Under the pieces are notes generated by a model. The model was not told the origin of the DNA. It did no database searches and saw nothing but the letters and a program-made list of their open reading frames with translations. This document shows positions 41,184 to 51,300 of a stretch of 64,000 bases of DNA, piece by piece. This stretch comes from Picochlorum sp. 'celeri' (lineage: Eukaryota; Chlorophyta; Trebouxiophyceae): positions 717,533 through 781,532 of the forward strand of contig JAACMV010000001.1 of NCBI GenBank assembly GCA_010909725.1, read 5' to 3'. Each line of letters opens with the position of its first letter. The first letter of the stretch is position 1. Both the position numbers and the translations under genes were made by a program.

Positions 41184-42538
41184 TCATGCCGGCTCGCTTG
41201 AGTCTCCTTTCTCTGCAGCAGCTGCCTCTTCTGCCTTCTTCCTACGCTCTTCTTCCGCAGCCTCCTCTTGGGTTTACAATTTTTCTGAGAGCCAAGAAAA
41301 CCTTGGCACCGTTATCGATAGGATCCAAAGGATCTTTTCTCAGTCTGTGGTTGAGGCAGAGTGATGCAACTCTGATGACAATCATCCATGTGACCTTGTT
41401 ACGGCCCTCTAACGCCACAAATGCTGCTGCTGCTCTGTTGCACACAATATCCCCACGAATTCCATCAATATCTACCATGGATCCGAGCTGACTAATCTTC
41501 AATCGCACGTCCCGTGGAATCTCAACCTTTGGAAGCAATGCCCTTGCCTTGTCAAGTTTCTCCCTCAATGCATCTTGTTCTTCCTTGACGCTTTGCACAA
41601 AGGCGTCCTGCGTCCTTTTCATACGCAATTCTGTCCAATGTCATCTGTGTTCTTGCGTCCACATCCATAAGAGTAGACACATTGACACACAATCCAAAGC
41701 GATCCAGCATTGTGGTCTGAGTTCTCCTTCTGCAGGATTTCCAGATCCAATCATGATAAACTTGGCTGGATGAACAATGGAAACACCTTCACGTTCCACT
41801 GTATTCTGTCCTCCTGCCGCAGAGTCGAGAACGACATCAACAAGACCATCATCCAACACGTTGACCTCATCAACATACAAAATACCCCTGTTTGCTTTAG
41901 GCCAACAAACCTGGTTCATAGGCCTTGATACCCTCACTCAACGCCTTTTCGATATCAATAGTTCCGCAAATACGATCCTCAGTAGCACCCAATGGAAGCT
42001 CGACGAGAGGAGTCTTGACCATCTCTGAAGGAAGGGTTTCCCCTGCCAAGTACCCTCTGCAGCACATCTGGCCCCATCAATTTCGTGCTTGTTGGACTGG
42101 AGTTGAAATCATCTCCAGGAACAACATCAATCTCAGGTAATAAATCCACAATCGATCTGACAGCTACAGATTTGCCGCAACCACGGTCACCCATGATGAG
42201 AACACCACCAATTCCAGGATCCACAACATTCAGCAACAATGCCAATTTCATATCCTCTTGGCCAGCAATTCTACTGAATGGGAAATTTGGTCTTCTTTTC
42301 GCTCGGCTAATCTTCACCTCAGGCTCTGTCGCAGCAGCAGCAACAATTCCATGACCCTTTGTCACCATTGAATGTCCTCCAAAGCAATGGCTTCTGGTGG
42401 CGATTCGATCTATTTGTGTCTGAAAATATTCCCAAATCTACGCTGTCCGCTGTTCTGGCGCGCATTGTCACTGTACAGCCCTCTGCGAGCAAAAGGTGAC
42501 GCAGCACAGCGTTGAGACGCTGTCGCGGTGAAATGCAT
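41184..42538 (-). pseudogene. CHLI2: CHLI2-type magnesium chelatase ATPase subunit, frame broken by many small indels
   Basis: CHLI is the AAA+ ATPase of the plastid Mg-chelatase, the first step of chlorophyll synthesis. A transit-like N-terminus starts at ATG 42538. Then come FPFSRIAGQEDMKLALLL, Walker A GDRGCGKSVAVRS (the CHLI2 form; CHLI1 has GTGKST), a FNSSP element, GATEDR and [10 protein letters not shown], Walker [32 protein letters not shown] and CLNHRLRKDPLDPIDNG, ending in an acidic tail. The order and spacing are complete, but the frame shifts near 42040, 41899, 41710, 41607, 41375-41390 and 41270. The break in the transit region (near 42420) may be an intron. Conservation between breaks is high, so residual assembly indels or a very young pseudogene are both possible. 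Confidence 0.8.
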
Positions 42539-42690
42539 CCTCCTTCTGGCACTATACGTATGTTTCTATACACAATATCAATTATAATGTATTTTTAATG
42601 CATCAGTGTGGCGTTTGAAGCAGAAGACCTTGAAATCTTATCTCGTCACTTGACCGGATAAGATGCAGTATGATATCCTGATCAAGGAGA

Positions 42691-42704
42691 GGAGGATATC
42701 CTCC
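42691..42704. repeat. 14-bp perfect palindrome GGAGGATATCCTCC
   Basis: A perfect palindrome about 150 bp upstream of the CHLI2 start, overlapping a second palindrome CTCCGGAG. It could be a dimeric factor site; no match is known. Confidence 0.35.
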
Positions 42705-42710
42705 GGAGGA

Positions 42711-43787
42711 CTATGTTTTCTTCCTGTGAAAGATCTGAAGGAATGATGCCGATCCATGGTCATTCGTGATGACAGTGTCGACATGCATGACATCCTCACG
42801 AGGCCAGGTGAACACTTCCTTCATGGTACCTGCTCTGTGTCCATAAAAGGCATTATCAATGAGCACCGTTGGCATGTTTGTTTTGTGCATCATGTTGCAC
42901 ATGAATCCGCCCTTGCCATCCCTCCAGGCCGGAAATCTCTACGTCTATGATGGACGAGTGATAACTCGTGTTAAACAAGGGATAACGCTCTCGTATTTTA
43001 AACCACCTGATGACACTAAATGCTGCAAACTGAAAGGAGGCTGGGCTCTGGGCATTGTCAAGAAATGTACGTCAGACCCAACAATTAAACGTATTGCCGC
43101 CTTCATGATCCCTCCAATTCCCATGATGTCACATACAGGGTCCATACTGTCACTTGCTTCTCTGTCTTTGATCCAACCGGCCGTTGCAGCTTTTCATGTA
43201 GGCAGGTAGGTGTTGTTGTACAGTGTTGGCATGGCCTCGATCCATGCGCATCGTGCTGGGAGCAGAAAGATGCGACCACTTCTTCCTGAACCTTCCCTCT
43301 TTTACGTTTTTGATGTGACGATATAAACCATGCGTGGAGTATGAGAAGCGTAATGCTCGCGAAACCCAACGCCGGAGCATTGTTGTTTGCTGCAACAGAA
43401 GCATCCGTCATTCTCCAGATCAAGGCACATGAGATGCTCGCATGCAGCACAATCCCAACAAACGAGAATAGATGCTTTTCCCTCTATATTTCTTGGACTC
43501 TGCCTCGTGTGGTATTTCATGCTGGCTGACTGCAACATCTGACAATGTGTGCTCCAATCACAGAAGCCGCATGCATCCGATGACCTCTGCTACGCACAGC
43601 CGCTATAGCCCCCGGCAATGCCACTGACGGCGAGGAGAATAGCCTTCTCATGTGATAGTCTTGTATGAGGATGGCTGGCTGGCATGGTCACCTGCTCACC
43701 CCGGACAGACAAGGGGGTGTCTTTTGTTTGAAAAAACGTCTTGGTCCTGTGACGATGACCAGAGCAAATCAGTACCCGTCGTGACAT
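42711..43787 (-). CDS. Candidate multi-exon membrane protein gene, unidentified
   Basis: Several minus-strand frames line up but need splicing: 43787-43590 (starts MSRRVLICSG, ends in a hydrophobic stretch AILLAVSGIAGG), about 43470-43290 (two hydrophobic segments, including FASITLLILHAWF, then a Lys/Arg cluster), 43145-42945, and 42902-42711 (TVLIDNAFYGHRAGTMKEVF, then a stop). Together they suggest a small membrane protein with a soluble C-terminus. I did not find exact splice pairs for all junctions, and I do not recognise the family. Chance cannot be excluded. Confidence 0.25.
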
Positions 43788-43922
43788 GGTACTGCCTCAA
43801 TGGCACCAGTACATGGTATGGTCAATTATAGTATGCTGCAATGCGATGACAGTGATGAGCATACTATGTCGCGGGGTGGATGATGGCGAATTTTTCTTTA
43901 CTCGGGAGACTTCTCGATATAA

Positions 43923-43952
43923 AAACCCTAACAACAATTCATGTTAGGGTTT
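43923..43952. promoter_or_regulatory. Pair of inverted telo-box motifs forming a hairpin upstream of EF4/GUF1
   Basis: AAACCCTAAC and GTTAGGGTTT face each other with a 10-base spacer. AAACCCTAA is the telo-box, found in land-plant promoters of ribosomal and translation genes. This pair sits about 210 bp upstream of the organellar translation factor gene, which fits that role. The motif also matches the plant telomere unit, so an interstitial telomere remnant is an alternative. Confidence 0.45.
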
Positions 43953-44164
43953 CTGGATTTTTTTTGACAGAACCCCAGTCATGATGTCCACGATGTTCAG
44001 GTTCTGGGTAGATGAATAGACTTTACAAGTGTTTTAATACAAGTCAAATGCATTACATGGGGCCAATTTGAGTGTAATTGGCGGACACATGTGGCTGACA
44101 TGCAATTTTTTCTTTTGGCCTGGCGCAGGTGCCAAAGCACTGATAGTATAGTCGTGTAGATAGG

Positions 44165-46201
44165 ATGCGATATCGGTGTATTTCAAACTCTGTATTATCG
44201 TCGTTGTATGCGAGGGCTCTGGCAGCTTGGGAGCTGCCTACCTCAGCTTCTTCCACTCTTGTCCTTCCTCAAGCTGCAGCAGGCCTGCAGCGCTGGTGGG
44301 TACATGAGGATGCTCAAACCAGGCATGATGCTGCCAATGAAAAGCACCGTGTCACATCGGAGCAGGGTCAGGATGCAGCAGAGGGATTCCATGATGGGAC
44401 ATGGTCTGTAAAGGATTTTCCCCAACAGCGTATCAGAAACTTTTCTATTATTGCGCATATTGATCATGGTAAAAGTACTTTGGCTGATAGAATGATGGAA
44501 TATACTGGAGCCATACGACAAGGAGCGAATAGGCGACTAGATACGCTGCAAGTGGAGAAGGAACGAGGGATTACAGTGAAGGCACAGACATCATCCTTGG
44601 TGTACTCTGTGGATGGAGAACGCTATTTATTGAATTTGATCGATACACCCGGGCATGTGGATTTTTCATATGAAGTTTCTCGGTCTTTGGCGGCATGTGA
44701 TGGTGCGTTATTGCTGGTGGATGCAGCACAAGGAATCCAGGCTCAGACAGTAGCCAATTTCTTCCTTGCGTTTGAGCAAGACCTTGCAATCATCCCAGTT
44801 TTGAATAAGATTGATATGCCGGCCGCTGATCCTGAAAAGGTTGCAGAGCAACTGGAGGAGAATTTTGATTTGAATAAAAAGGAATGCATTCCTGTTTCTG
44901 CCAAGACTGGTCTTGGTGTAAATGCATTGCTGCGGTCAATTGTGGAAAAGATCCCAGCACCCAAGGGAGATGCGTCAGCACACACGCGTATGCTTGTTTT
45001 TGATGCATATCATGATGAATATAGAGGTGTTGTATGCTTGATATTGGTCGTGGATGGGAAAGTTCGGAAAGGGGATAAAATTGCGTCAAAGGCATCTGGA
45101 GATGTTTGGGATGTATTAGAAGTGGGTCTTCTGACTCCTGATCCGTGCGCCCAGAACACGTTATTCACAGGACAAGTAGGATATATTTTAACTGGAATGA
45201 AAAATACCAAGAGTGCTAAAATTGGGGATACTTGGCACTTGGTGAAAAAGCCTGTGGAAGCCCTGCCTGGGTTTAGAGAGCCCAAGTCTATGGTTTTTGC
45301 AGGTATTTTTCCAATCAATGCGGCAGAGTTCGATCCACTCCAAGCTGCTATGGAAAAATTAACATTAAATGACTCTTCAGTGCAATTCAAACGGGAGAAT
45401 TCGTCTGCTTTGGGAGCTGGATTCCGCTGTGGTTTCTTAGGCTTGTTGCACATGGATGTGTTTCGACAGAGGTTAGAGCAAGAACACGGAGCGAGCGTGA
45501 TCATTACTGCTCCTACCGTGCCAATACAAATTAAAAAATCATCTGGAGAATGGATTGAAATTCAAAACCCAGCAGAGTACCCCACAAATGAAAAGATACG
45601 TCAAGTCATGGAGCCTACTGTCCTCAGCACAATCATACTTCCATCAGACATGCTTGGGGGTGCCATGACACTGTGCCAATCTCGCCGAGGCGAACTTGTA
45701 GAGCACAATCCACTGTCTTCAAATAGAGTCATGCTGCGCTACATTATACCACTATCGGAGCTAGGCGGCGATTTCTATGACGAGCTGAAATCCCTCTCAT
45801 CAGGATATGCAAGTTTTGATTACGAGGAACACACACCACGGGAAGCTGATCTCGTCCGCATGGACATACTTGTCAACGGAGAATCAGTCGATGCGCTCGC
45901 TCGAGTTGTACATCGATCCAAAGCTGAAAAAGTTGGGAGAGAAGTGTGTCAAAACTTGAAGAAACTCATGAGCAGGCAGCAATTCGACGTGGCCCTGCAA
46001 GCATCAGCCGGAGGCCGAATCGTCTCCCGAGAGACAATCAAATCCTATAGGAAGAATGTTCTTGCAAAATGCTACGGGGGCGATATCAGCAGGAAACGTA
46101 AGCTTTTGGAAAAGCAAAAGCAAGGCAAAAAGAAACTCAGAAAACTCGGCTCCATAGAAATCAGCACTGATGCCCTACACCAAGTCATGCAAACAAAATA
46201 A
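44165..46201 (+). CDS. GUF1: Elongation factor 4 (LepA/GUF1), mitochondrial type
   Basis: A ribosomal GTPase that back-translocates stalled ribosomes. The 678-residue protein opens with an about 85-residue presequence, rich in Ala, Ser and Gln, and then the GTPase domain: G1 AHIDHGKST, G3 DTPGH, G4 NKID, G5 SAK. RGITVKAQTSS and YLLNLIDTPGHVDFSYEVSR are LepA-specific. The C-terminal LepA domain has QASAGGRIVSRETIKSYRKN and a basic lysine-rich tail, characteristic of LepA and absent from EF-G. The sequence is closest in pattern to mitochondrial GUF1, but plastid targeting is possible. There is a single exon. It converges on the GYF-like gene. Confidence 0.93.
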   Translation: MRYRCISNSVLSSLYARALAAWELPTSASSTLVLPQAAAGLQRWWVHEDAQTRHDAANEKHRVTSEQGQDAAEGFHDGTWSVKDFPQQRIRNFSIIAHIDHGKSTLADRMMEYTGAIRQGANRRLDTLQVEKERGITVKAQTSSLVYSVDGERYLLNLIDTPGHVDFSYEVSRSLAACDGALLLVDAAQGIQAQTVANFFLAFEQDLAIIPVLNKIDMPAADPEKVAEQLEENFDLNKKECIPVSAKTGLGVNALLRSIVEKIPAPKGDASAHTRMLVFDAYHDEYRGVVCLILVVDGKVRKGDKIASKASGDVWDVLEVGLLTPDPCAQNTLFTGQVGYILTGMKNTKSAKIGDTWHLVKKPVEALPGFREPKSMVFAGIFPINAAEFDPLQAAMEKLTLNDSSVQFKRENSSALGAGFRCGFLGLLHMDVFRQRLEQEHGASVIITAPTVPIQIKKSSGEWIEIQNPAEYPTNEKIRQVMEPTVLSTIILPSDMLGGAMTLCQSRRGELVEHNPLSSNRVMLRYIIPLSELGGDFYDELKSLSSGYASFDYEEHTPREADLVRMDILVNGESVDALARVVHRSKAEKVGREVCQNLKKLMSRQQFDVALQASAGGRIVSRETIKSYRKNVLAKCYGGDISRKRKLLEKQKQGKKKLRKLGSIEISTDALHQVMQTK

Positions 46202-46211
46202 CACCTTTTAT

Positions 46212-46216
46212 TTACA
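46212..46216 (-). terminator. TGTAA polyadenylation signal for the GYF-like gene (minus strand)
   Basis: TTACA on the plus strand, 25 bp past the GYF-like stop. Confidence 0.45.
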
Positions 46217-46241
46217 TTTCATTCGTATAGTATTCCATGAT

Positions 46242-46766
46242 TTAATACATATTGTCTACTTGTGAGCTCGTGTGCAGCCTCTGTGCAGCTCTCTCCTTGC
46301 GAATCTGGTTCAGTGCTGGCTTTAATGAAAATGTCTTCTTCATCCACGTCGCAGCCTGCACTTCTAACGTCCGTATCTGAGGAACAAGAGTTCTAACATT
46401 CTTCACAGGCAACCAATCAGCCAATCCTTGGCCCCACACAAGAGTGTTTTCGTCAATAATACCGTTCACCCAACACTCCCTCAGGACTGGTAGAGAACAT
46501 GGCCCTCTTGGAGTACTCAAGCGATCCCTGTACATGCACATTTTCATTGTTATGGCTAAAACAAATCTTGAAAATTCGATTCGAATCAAATCAACGCACC
46601 TGTAGTACCACACATTCTTCGCCGTCGCGGTTCTGACATAGTCCACCACAGTTCTCTCATAATGTCCGTATTTTGCTGGCTTACGGGGCTCCTTTTTCTG
46701 CTGTGATGATTTAAGATTGGTATTCATGCTGTCATCGGTGCTCTTCTTCTCTCCCTTGGCAGGCAT
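46242..46766 (-). CDS. Small GYF_2-like domain protein
   Basis: Exons 46766-46600 and 46527-46242 flank a 72-bp intron (GTGCGT...TACAG); 150 residues. Residues 1-35 are Lys/Ser-rich. The core reads VWYYRDRLSTPRGPCSLPVL (spliced across the intron), followed by WVNGIIDENTLVWGQGLADW and a V-x-x-L-x-x-x-V end. The W-Y-Y...G-P...L-W...G-x-x-x-W pattern matches the GYF_2 family, which binds proline-rich peptides or membranes. In plants GYF_2-like domains are also found in plastid DnaJ-associated proteins. The partner is unknown. I start at the first ATG (46766). Transcribed divergently from the DUF72 gene. Confidence 0.7.
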   Translation of the reverse strand: MPAKGEKKSTDDSMNTNLKSSQQKKEPRKPAKYGHYERTVVDYVRTATAKNVWYYRCVDLIRIEFSRFVLAITMKMCMYRDRLSTPRGPCSLPVLRECWVNGIIDENTLVWGQGLADWLPVKNVRTLVPQIRTLEVQAATWMKKTFSLKPALNQIRKERAAQRLHTSSQVDNMY

Positions 46767-46981
46767 TGTGACGTTTTCTATCCTTCCTTGCCCCTTTTCT
46801 ATCGTGTGGATCCCCACTGTCGATTCACTTGAATTTAAATCGAATTAATAATCGCTCTGGATATTCGGGTGCCATCACAAGTATCGGATCAAAGAGCAAT
46901 CCTGCGACACAGACTTTGTTTTTTTACTTTTCAAATAAGGAGGTTGGGAGAGATTTCTTATACCTACATGGACCATTGTAT

Positions 46982-48142
46982 ATGATGAATTCCATGAACT
47001 ACAAATTCTCACTCTATATGACCACAGAGCAGGAGGGTCCAAAAGCTGGCCAGGTGCCACAAGAAAAGGTCATCTACCTGTACCAGGGAGCCTGTGGGTT
47101 TTCTGGGCAGCAGTATCCTCAGCACTTGGGGCGACAGCGTGTACAGAACACTGATGGAAAGAAGAAGAAGAGTCAGGCAGATAGGCAATTGGAATATTAC
47201 TCTCGACAATGGCCGAGTGTGGAGATGAATACCTCAACGTACTCTATACCTAGTCCAGAATATGTCAAGAAATGGTGCATGTTGACACCTCGTCGCACCA
47301 ATACAAAGAGCCCTGAGCGATTTTTGTTTCATTTCAAGGCGTATGGACTGTTTTGTTCTAGAGAAATCCAGTATGGGCAGCTTCCGAGCAGGGTGAGGGA
47401 CATGCTTGATATGCCTTACAAACAGTCCAATATCATGGTTCAATTGCGTGAGATGCCTTCTGAAGCTGTGGATGCCTGCTGGGATGCATTTCATGCTGCA
47501 TTAAATGAAGTGTACAAATGTGATAAGATGGCGGTTGTTATGTTTCAGTTCCCTCTGCAATTTGCTCCCAGTGAAGAGACACTTGCATACGTAGAAGAAT
47601 GCAGGAAGAGGCTTGACCTGCGGTATCAGATGGCGGTAGAATTTAGAAATAGACGTTGGTGGACGGATGTATCCTGGAGGAAAAGGTGTACCGAGGCCTT
47701 GAAGCACCTTGGGGTGGCTTGGGTCTCTTCTGACGAACTGAAGCATGAAACATATCGGGACGGCTCGCACGATAAAAAGGCCGTCCTACCCATTGCACTC
47801 GCGGTGACGTCAAAGGAGTTTCACTACATACGAATTCATCGGAGATCGGGAATGGAAGAGCGACGGCTGAGAGAGGAGGAGATTCATGCTTGGGGAAAGA
47901 GGCTTGGTTTCATTGCATCTGAACTAGAAGATGGTGGCCATATGTATTTATTATGGGGCACAGAGCATCGCAATGTTCCTCAAATGAACAGGGATGCTCT
48001 GGAAAGGGAAATTAATGACAATGTGAATGTAGATGGCTGCTCGATTCGGGTTGTTGCTGCAGCTGATGTGGCTAGTTGTTCCATGGATTCGATGACGGGC
48101 ATTAAGAGATACTTTCGCAGTATCTGTGACACTGATACATAG
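46982..48142 (+). CDS. DUF72 (YecE-like) protein
   Basis: A 386-residue intronless protein (from the first ATG, 46982). The family signature runs through YYSRQWPSVEMNTSTY (near residue 85), FLFHFKAYGLF, VMFQFPLQF, MAVEFRNRRWW, YIRIHR and a C-terminal Y-L-L-W-G. DUF72 proteins adopt a TIM-barrel fold and are widespread in bacteria, plants and algae, but their reaction is not established. There is no clear presequence. A TGTAA lies 16 bp after the stop. Confidence 0.88.
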   Translation: MMNSMNYKFSLYMTTEQEGPKAGQVPQEKVIYLYQGACGFSGQQYPQHLGRQRVQNTDGKKKKSQADRQLEYYSRQWPSVEMNTSTYSIPSPEYVKKWCMLTPRRTNTKSPERFLFHFKAYGLFCSREIQYGQLPSRVRDMLDMPYKQSNIMVQLREMPSEAVDACWDAFHAALNEVYKCDKMAVVMFQFPLQFAPSEETLAYVEECRKRLDLRYQMAVEFRNRRWWTDVSWRKRCTEALKHLGVAWVSSDELKHETYRDGSHDKKAVLPIALAVTSKEFHYIRIHRRSGMEERRLREEEIHAWGKRLGFIASELEDGGHMYLLWGTEHRNVPQMNRDALEREINDNVNVDGCSIRVVAAADVASCSMDSMTGIKRYFRSICDTDT

Positions 48143-48158
48143 TACATTAAATAGGTTA

Positions 48159-48163
48159 TGTAA
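48159..48163 (+). terminator. TGTAA polyadenylation signal for the DUF72 gene
   Basis: Pentamer 16 bp past the stop. Confidence 0.5.
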
Positions 48164-48397
48164 ATTATTTGTACCAAGGACAAGTAATTCCCAATCAGCA
48201 TTCGTAGCAAACATTTTCATGCATGTTCAAAGAAAAGAAGGATTCCCCAGAGCGACGCAGTTTGTTCGCTTTTTGTTGAAATAATACATTCAAATAACGT
48301 TTTTAGGAACTAGTAGAGGGTCGAGAATGGACGGATTCAGTCCCTGATATCGATCAAGTGTCTTTTTGAATGCATTGCGTTGCAAACAGTGGTCAGA

Positions 48398-51300
48398 ATG
48401 GACGCATTGGTTGAAGTATTGGCTCAGATTAGGCACTCAAAAGATGAGAATGGGTCTCGATATGCGGTGAAACGCTTGGCTGAATTAGTGCGAGATGAGG
48501 AAGGGTTTGTTGCCAAGCTTGCAGCCAAGAGTCCAGAGCAAGGAGAGTTGTTCCATCTTTGGGACTTGGGGCTTGTCAAGGTGGGTGATATGGATGCGTG
48601 CAGAAATGTCTCAGGCGATTAATTTGGTGTTTTTCGTGCAGAATGCGTCTCCTCAGTATGTGGAGAATCTTTGTTTTGTACTTGAATCCCTCATGAAGCA
48701 CCCTGGTACTACAGGGGAGTATGTATGCGAGCAATTGATTCATTCGCGACGAATACGGATATTGTATAATCTTTTGTCCTCTGGAAATAGGACAAAGGTA
48801 TCATGCGGGCTTATTCTGATGTCATGTATCGCAGAACATGGTGCTCGATTTGTGACTAGGATATTGAAACAATTTGATTTCTCCCTGAACGCACTCAAAG
48901 TGGTTGGTGTTCCTCCTAAAGTATCTGGTGGTAAAATGATGAATGCAGCAGATGATGAAGGAGATGGATTGTATGCTCGACGATTATGGGATAGTGACGA
49001 TCTCTCCAAGAGGCCCACAAGGGTGGCATTTGTTCAGTTTTTCAAGTCAATGGTTTCAAACTGCGACGAGCTGCGGCTACCCTTGCTGCTCAGTATGAAA
49101 TATTTTGCAAGTAATGTGATGCATTATATCAGTAGAGATCCTTATGATGCCCAGTTGATGGCTCTCTCACTGGTCAAAACATTTGTTCTGGAGCAACCCA
49201 GTGATGTTTTGACGCCTCCAACCAAGGCAGCCGTCCTCTCTGATAAGTTCATCGGGCAGCTTGTTGCAATAATGCAGAGGTCTGGTGATGATACTGGTGC
49301 TGACGAAGTGGCCCATGAAGCAAGCCTCCTGCTCACAAAGATATTGACAGATACACGTCTTGGAGTAACAGATGGAAAGACCTCTCTTCATGAATGCCTC
49401 TTTTACGATAACCTGAGTACTGCAAAAAGCTCCAAAAGAAGAGTACTTAAAATTTTGCTGGGAATGAAACCAGGGCCGTCTCACAGGATCTTTTTATTAT
49501 TACAGCATGTTTTTGAAAGCGATCCGCTAGTTGCCATGCTGTATTTGTCTGAAATGCCTCTTGATATCGAGCCCAGAGAAACGTCTTCATTCGCGGCCAA
49601 CTCAGCTATCACGATTATTGCTCTTGACAATATAATTAGGGGATTGAAACAAATAGGATCAGTCGATCTGTTTGAGAGACAAGTATTGTTGGCCAATTGG
49701 AAGGCTGTGATGTCATCAAAGATTTCAAAGGCATCTCTGTCAAAAGGCATCCAGCATGCTGCTCCTTTCGTGGCCCATGCAAGCGCCCTCATGTTGGAAC
49801 GAATATTGCAAAGCCTTAGTAGAGTGCTAGGGTTCCTAGAACGAGCTGATGAGGTGGAGAGAATAGATAGTGTTGCTGATAAGTTGAGACAGATAGCAAG
49901 GAAGCACGTTCCTGACATTCAGCTTGTGGTCGCATATCATAGTAAAGTGTGTGACAATCAGCATGATAACACTCAAAGATCTATCCGAAGGTCAGGATCA
50001 TTAAGACTTTTAAGGGCGTGGATATGTGCCTTCCCAGAATCATTGGCAGAAAGCAATGTGCAGATTGACAAACTTGTGCCGGACGACATTGGAGTTTTAC
50101 ATTCTCAAAACCAGAAAGAATATATACAGTTGATGAATATAGCATCTCAGTATAGTAAAACCTCTATACTGAGTCCTAAATTTGAGTCAATCTTGAAGCT
50201 TTTGTCGGAACACAGAGTTCGCCAAGGTGATCCTGAGGACGTGTCTTCTCTGTGTCACGAATGGTTAGTTGATCAATTGTGTTCGACCAGAATATTCTGC
50301 CAGGGTACCTCTGGAACTTTGGTTTGGCTTGATAATCTACCAGCGTACGTTTGATGGATCTGTTCATTGATGATAATTAGAGTTTTGACATGTTCAGCCT
50401 CTTTTTTTTACAGGGATTCTGTTTTTGTGCTTGACTTTTTTGTCGATGCTTTAAAGGCAACAATTAGAAGGCCGACTCATTATTTTGAAATCTTGTCCAA
50501 CGCGTGTGATGAGCCTGGTATATTGACTGATATTGATCTCGATGCGAGCGAAGTTACTCCATTATTTGCTTGTGCTGTGCAACGGGCATGTAGGATACTG
50601 AAATCAAAGCGCGATGCTGGGGATAAAAGTCTAGTCTTTTTGTTCCTAAAACATGTTATATTGAGTAGTTTGCTGATTTCAGTAAACCCTTACTCTTACA
50701 TTGCTGTGTTGATGCATGTATTGGGGGAAGAAATAACTCAAGAGATGTCAAATGGAAACAAGAAGAGAAAGCATGCCACTCCTGAAGAGTATTTGCCAGA
50801 ATCAATGCTCCAGCTTTGTAAAGAACTTGAGCAAGGCAGTTATGAATGGATACTGAATATAATGAAAGACTTTCAAGTATTGAGTATGGAGAGGGATAGG
50901 AAGAAGTCAAAGTCTGGTTTTCATAAAAGCAGTCAAGCAGATGAAGGCGGATGGGCATCTTATGATCCTCCTTTGTCTCGCACTCTGTCATACATCTCTC
51001 CGACACATGTTCGAGGATTTTTAAATAGCAGATTCTATTCGATTTTCAGGCAAGATGATTCCAGTGACCAGAGCGTGGAGTCACTTGTCTCTGCAGATGT
51101 GTACCAGTTCATGACATGCTTCCAGCACTTTCTTTTGTTTGGAGCTCCAGAAGAAGTTGCCTCTACTACCATTGATGTCGTTGATACTCTAAAACGTCAT
51201 GTATTAAAGTCAGAAGACAATGCCTCAAAAGCGGTAGAAGCATTTTTTGGCACAAGTACACGCTCTTTTTGGGAATGCCTGGGAAGCAGATTGGACAGTG

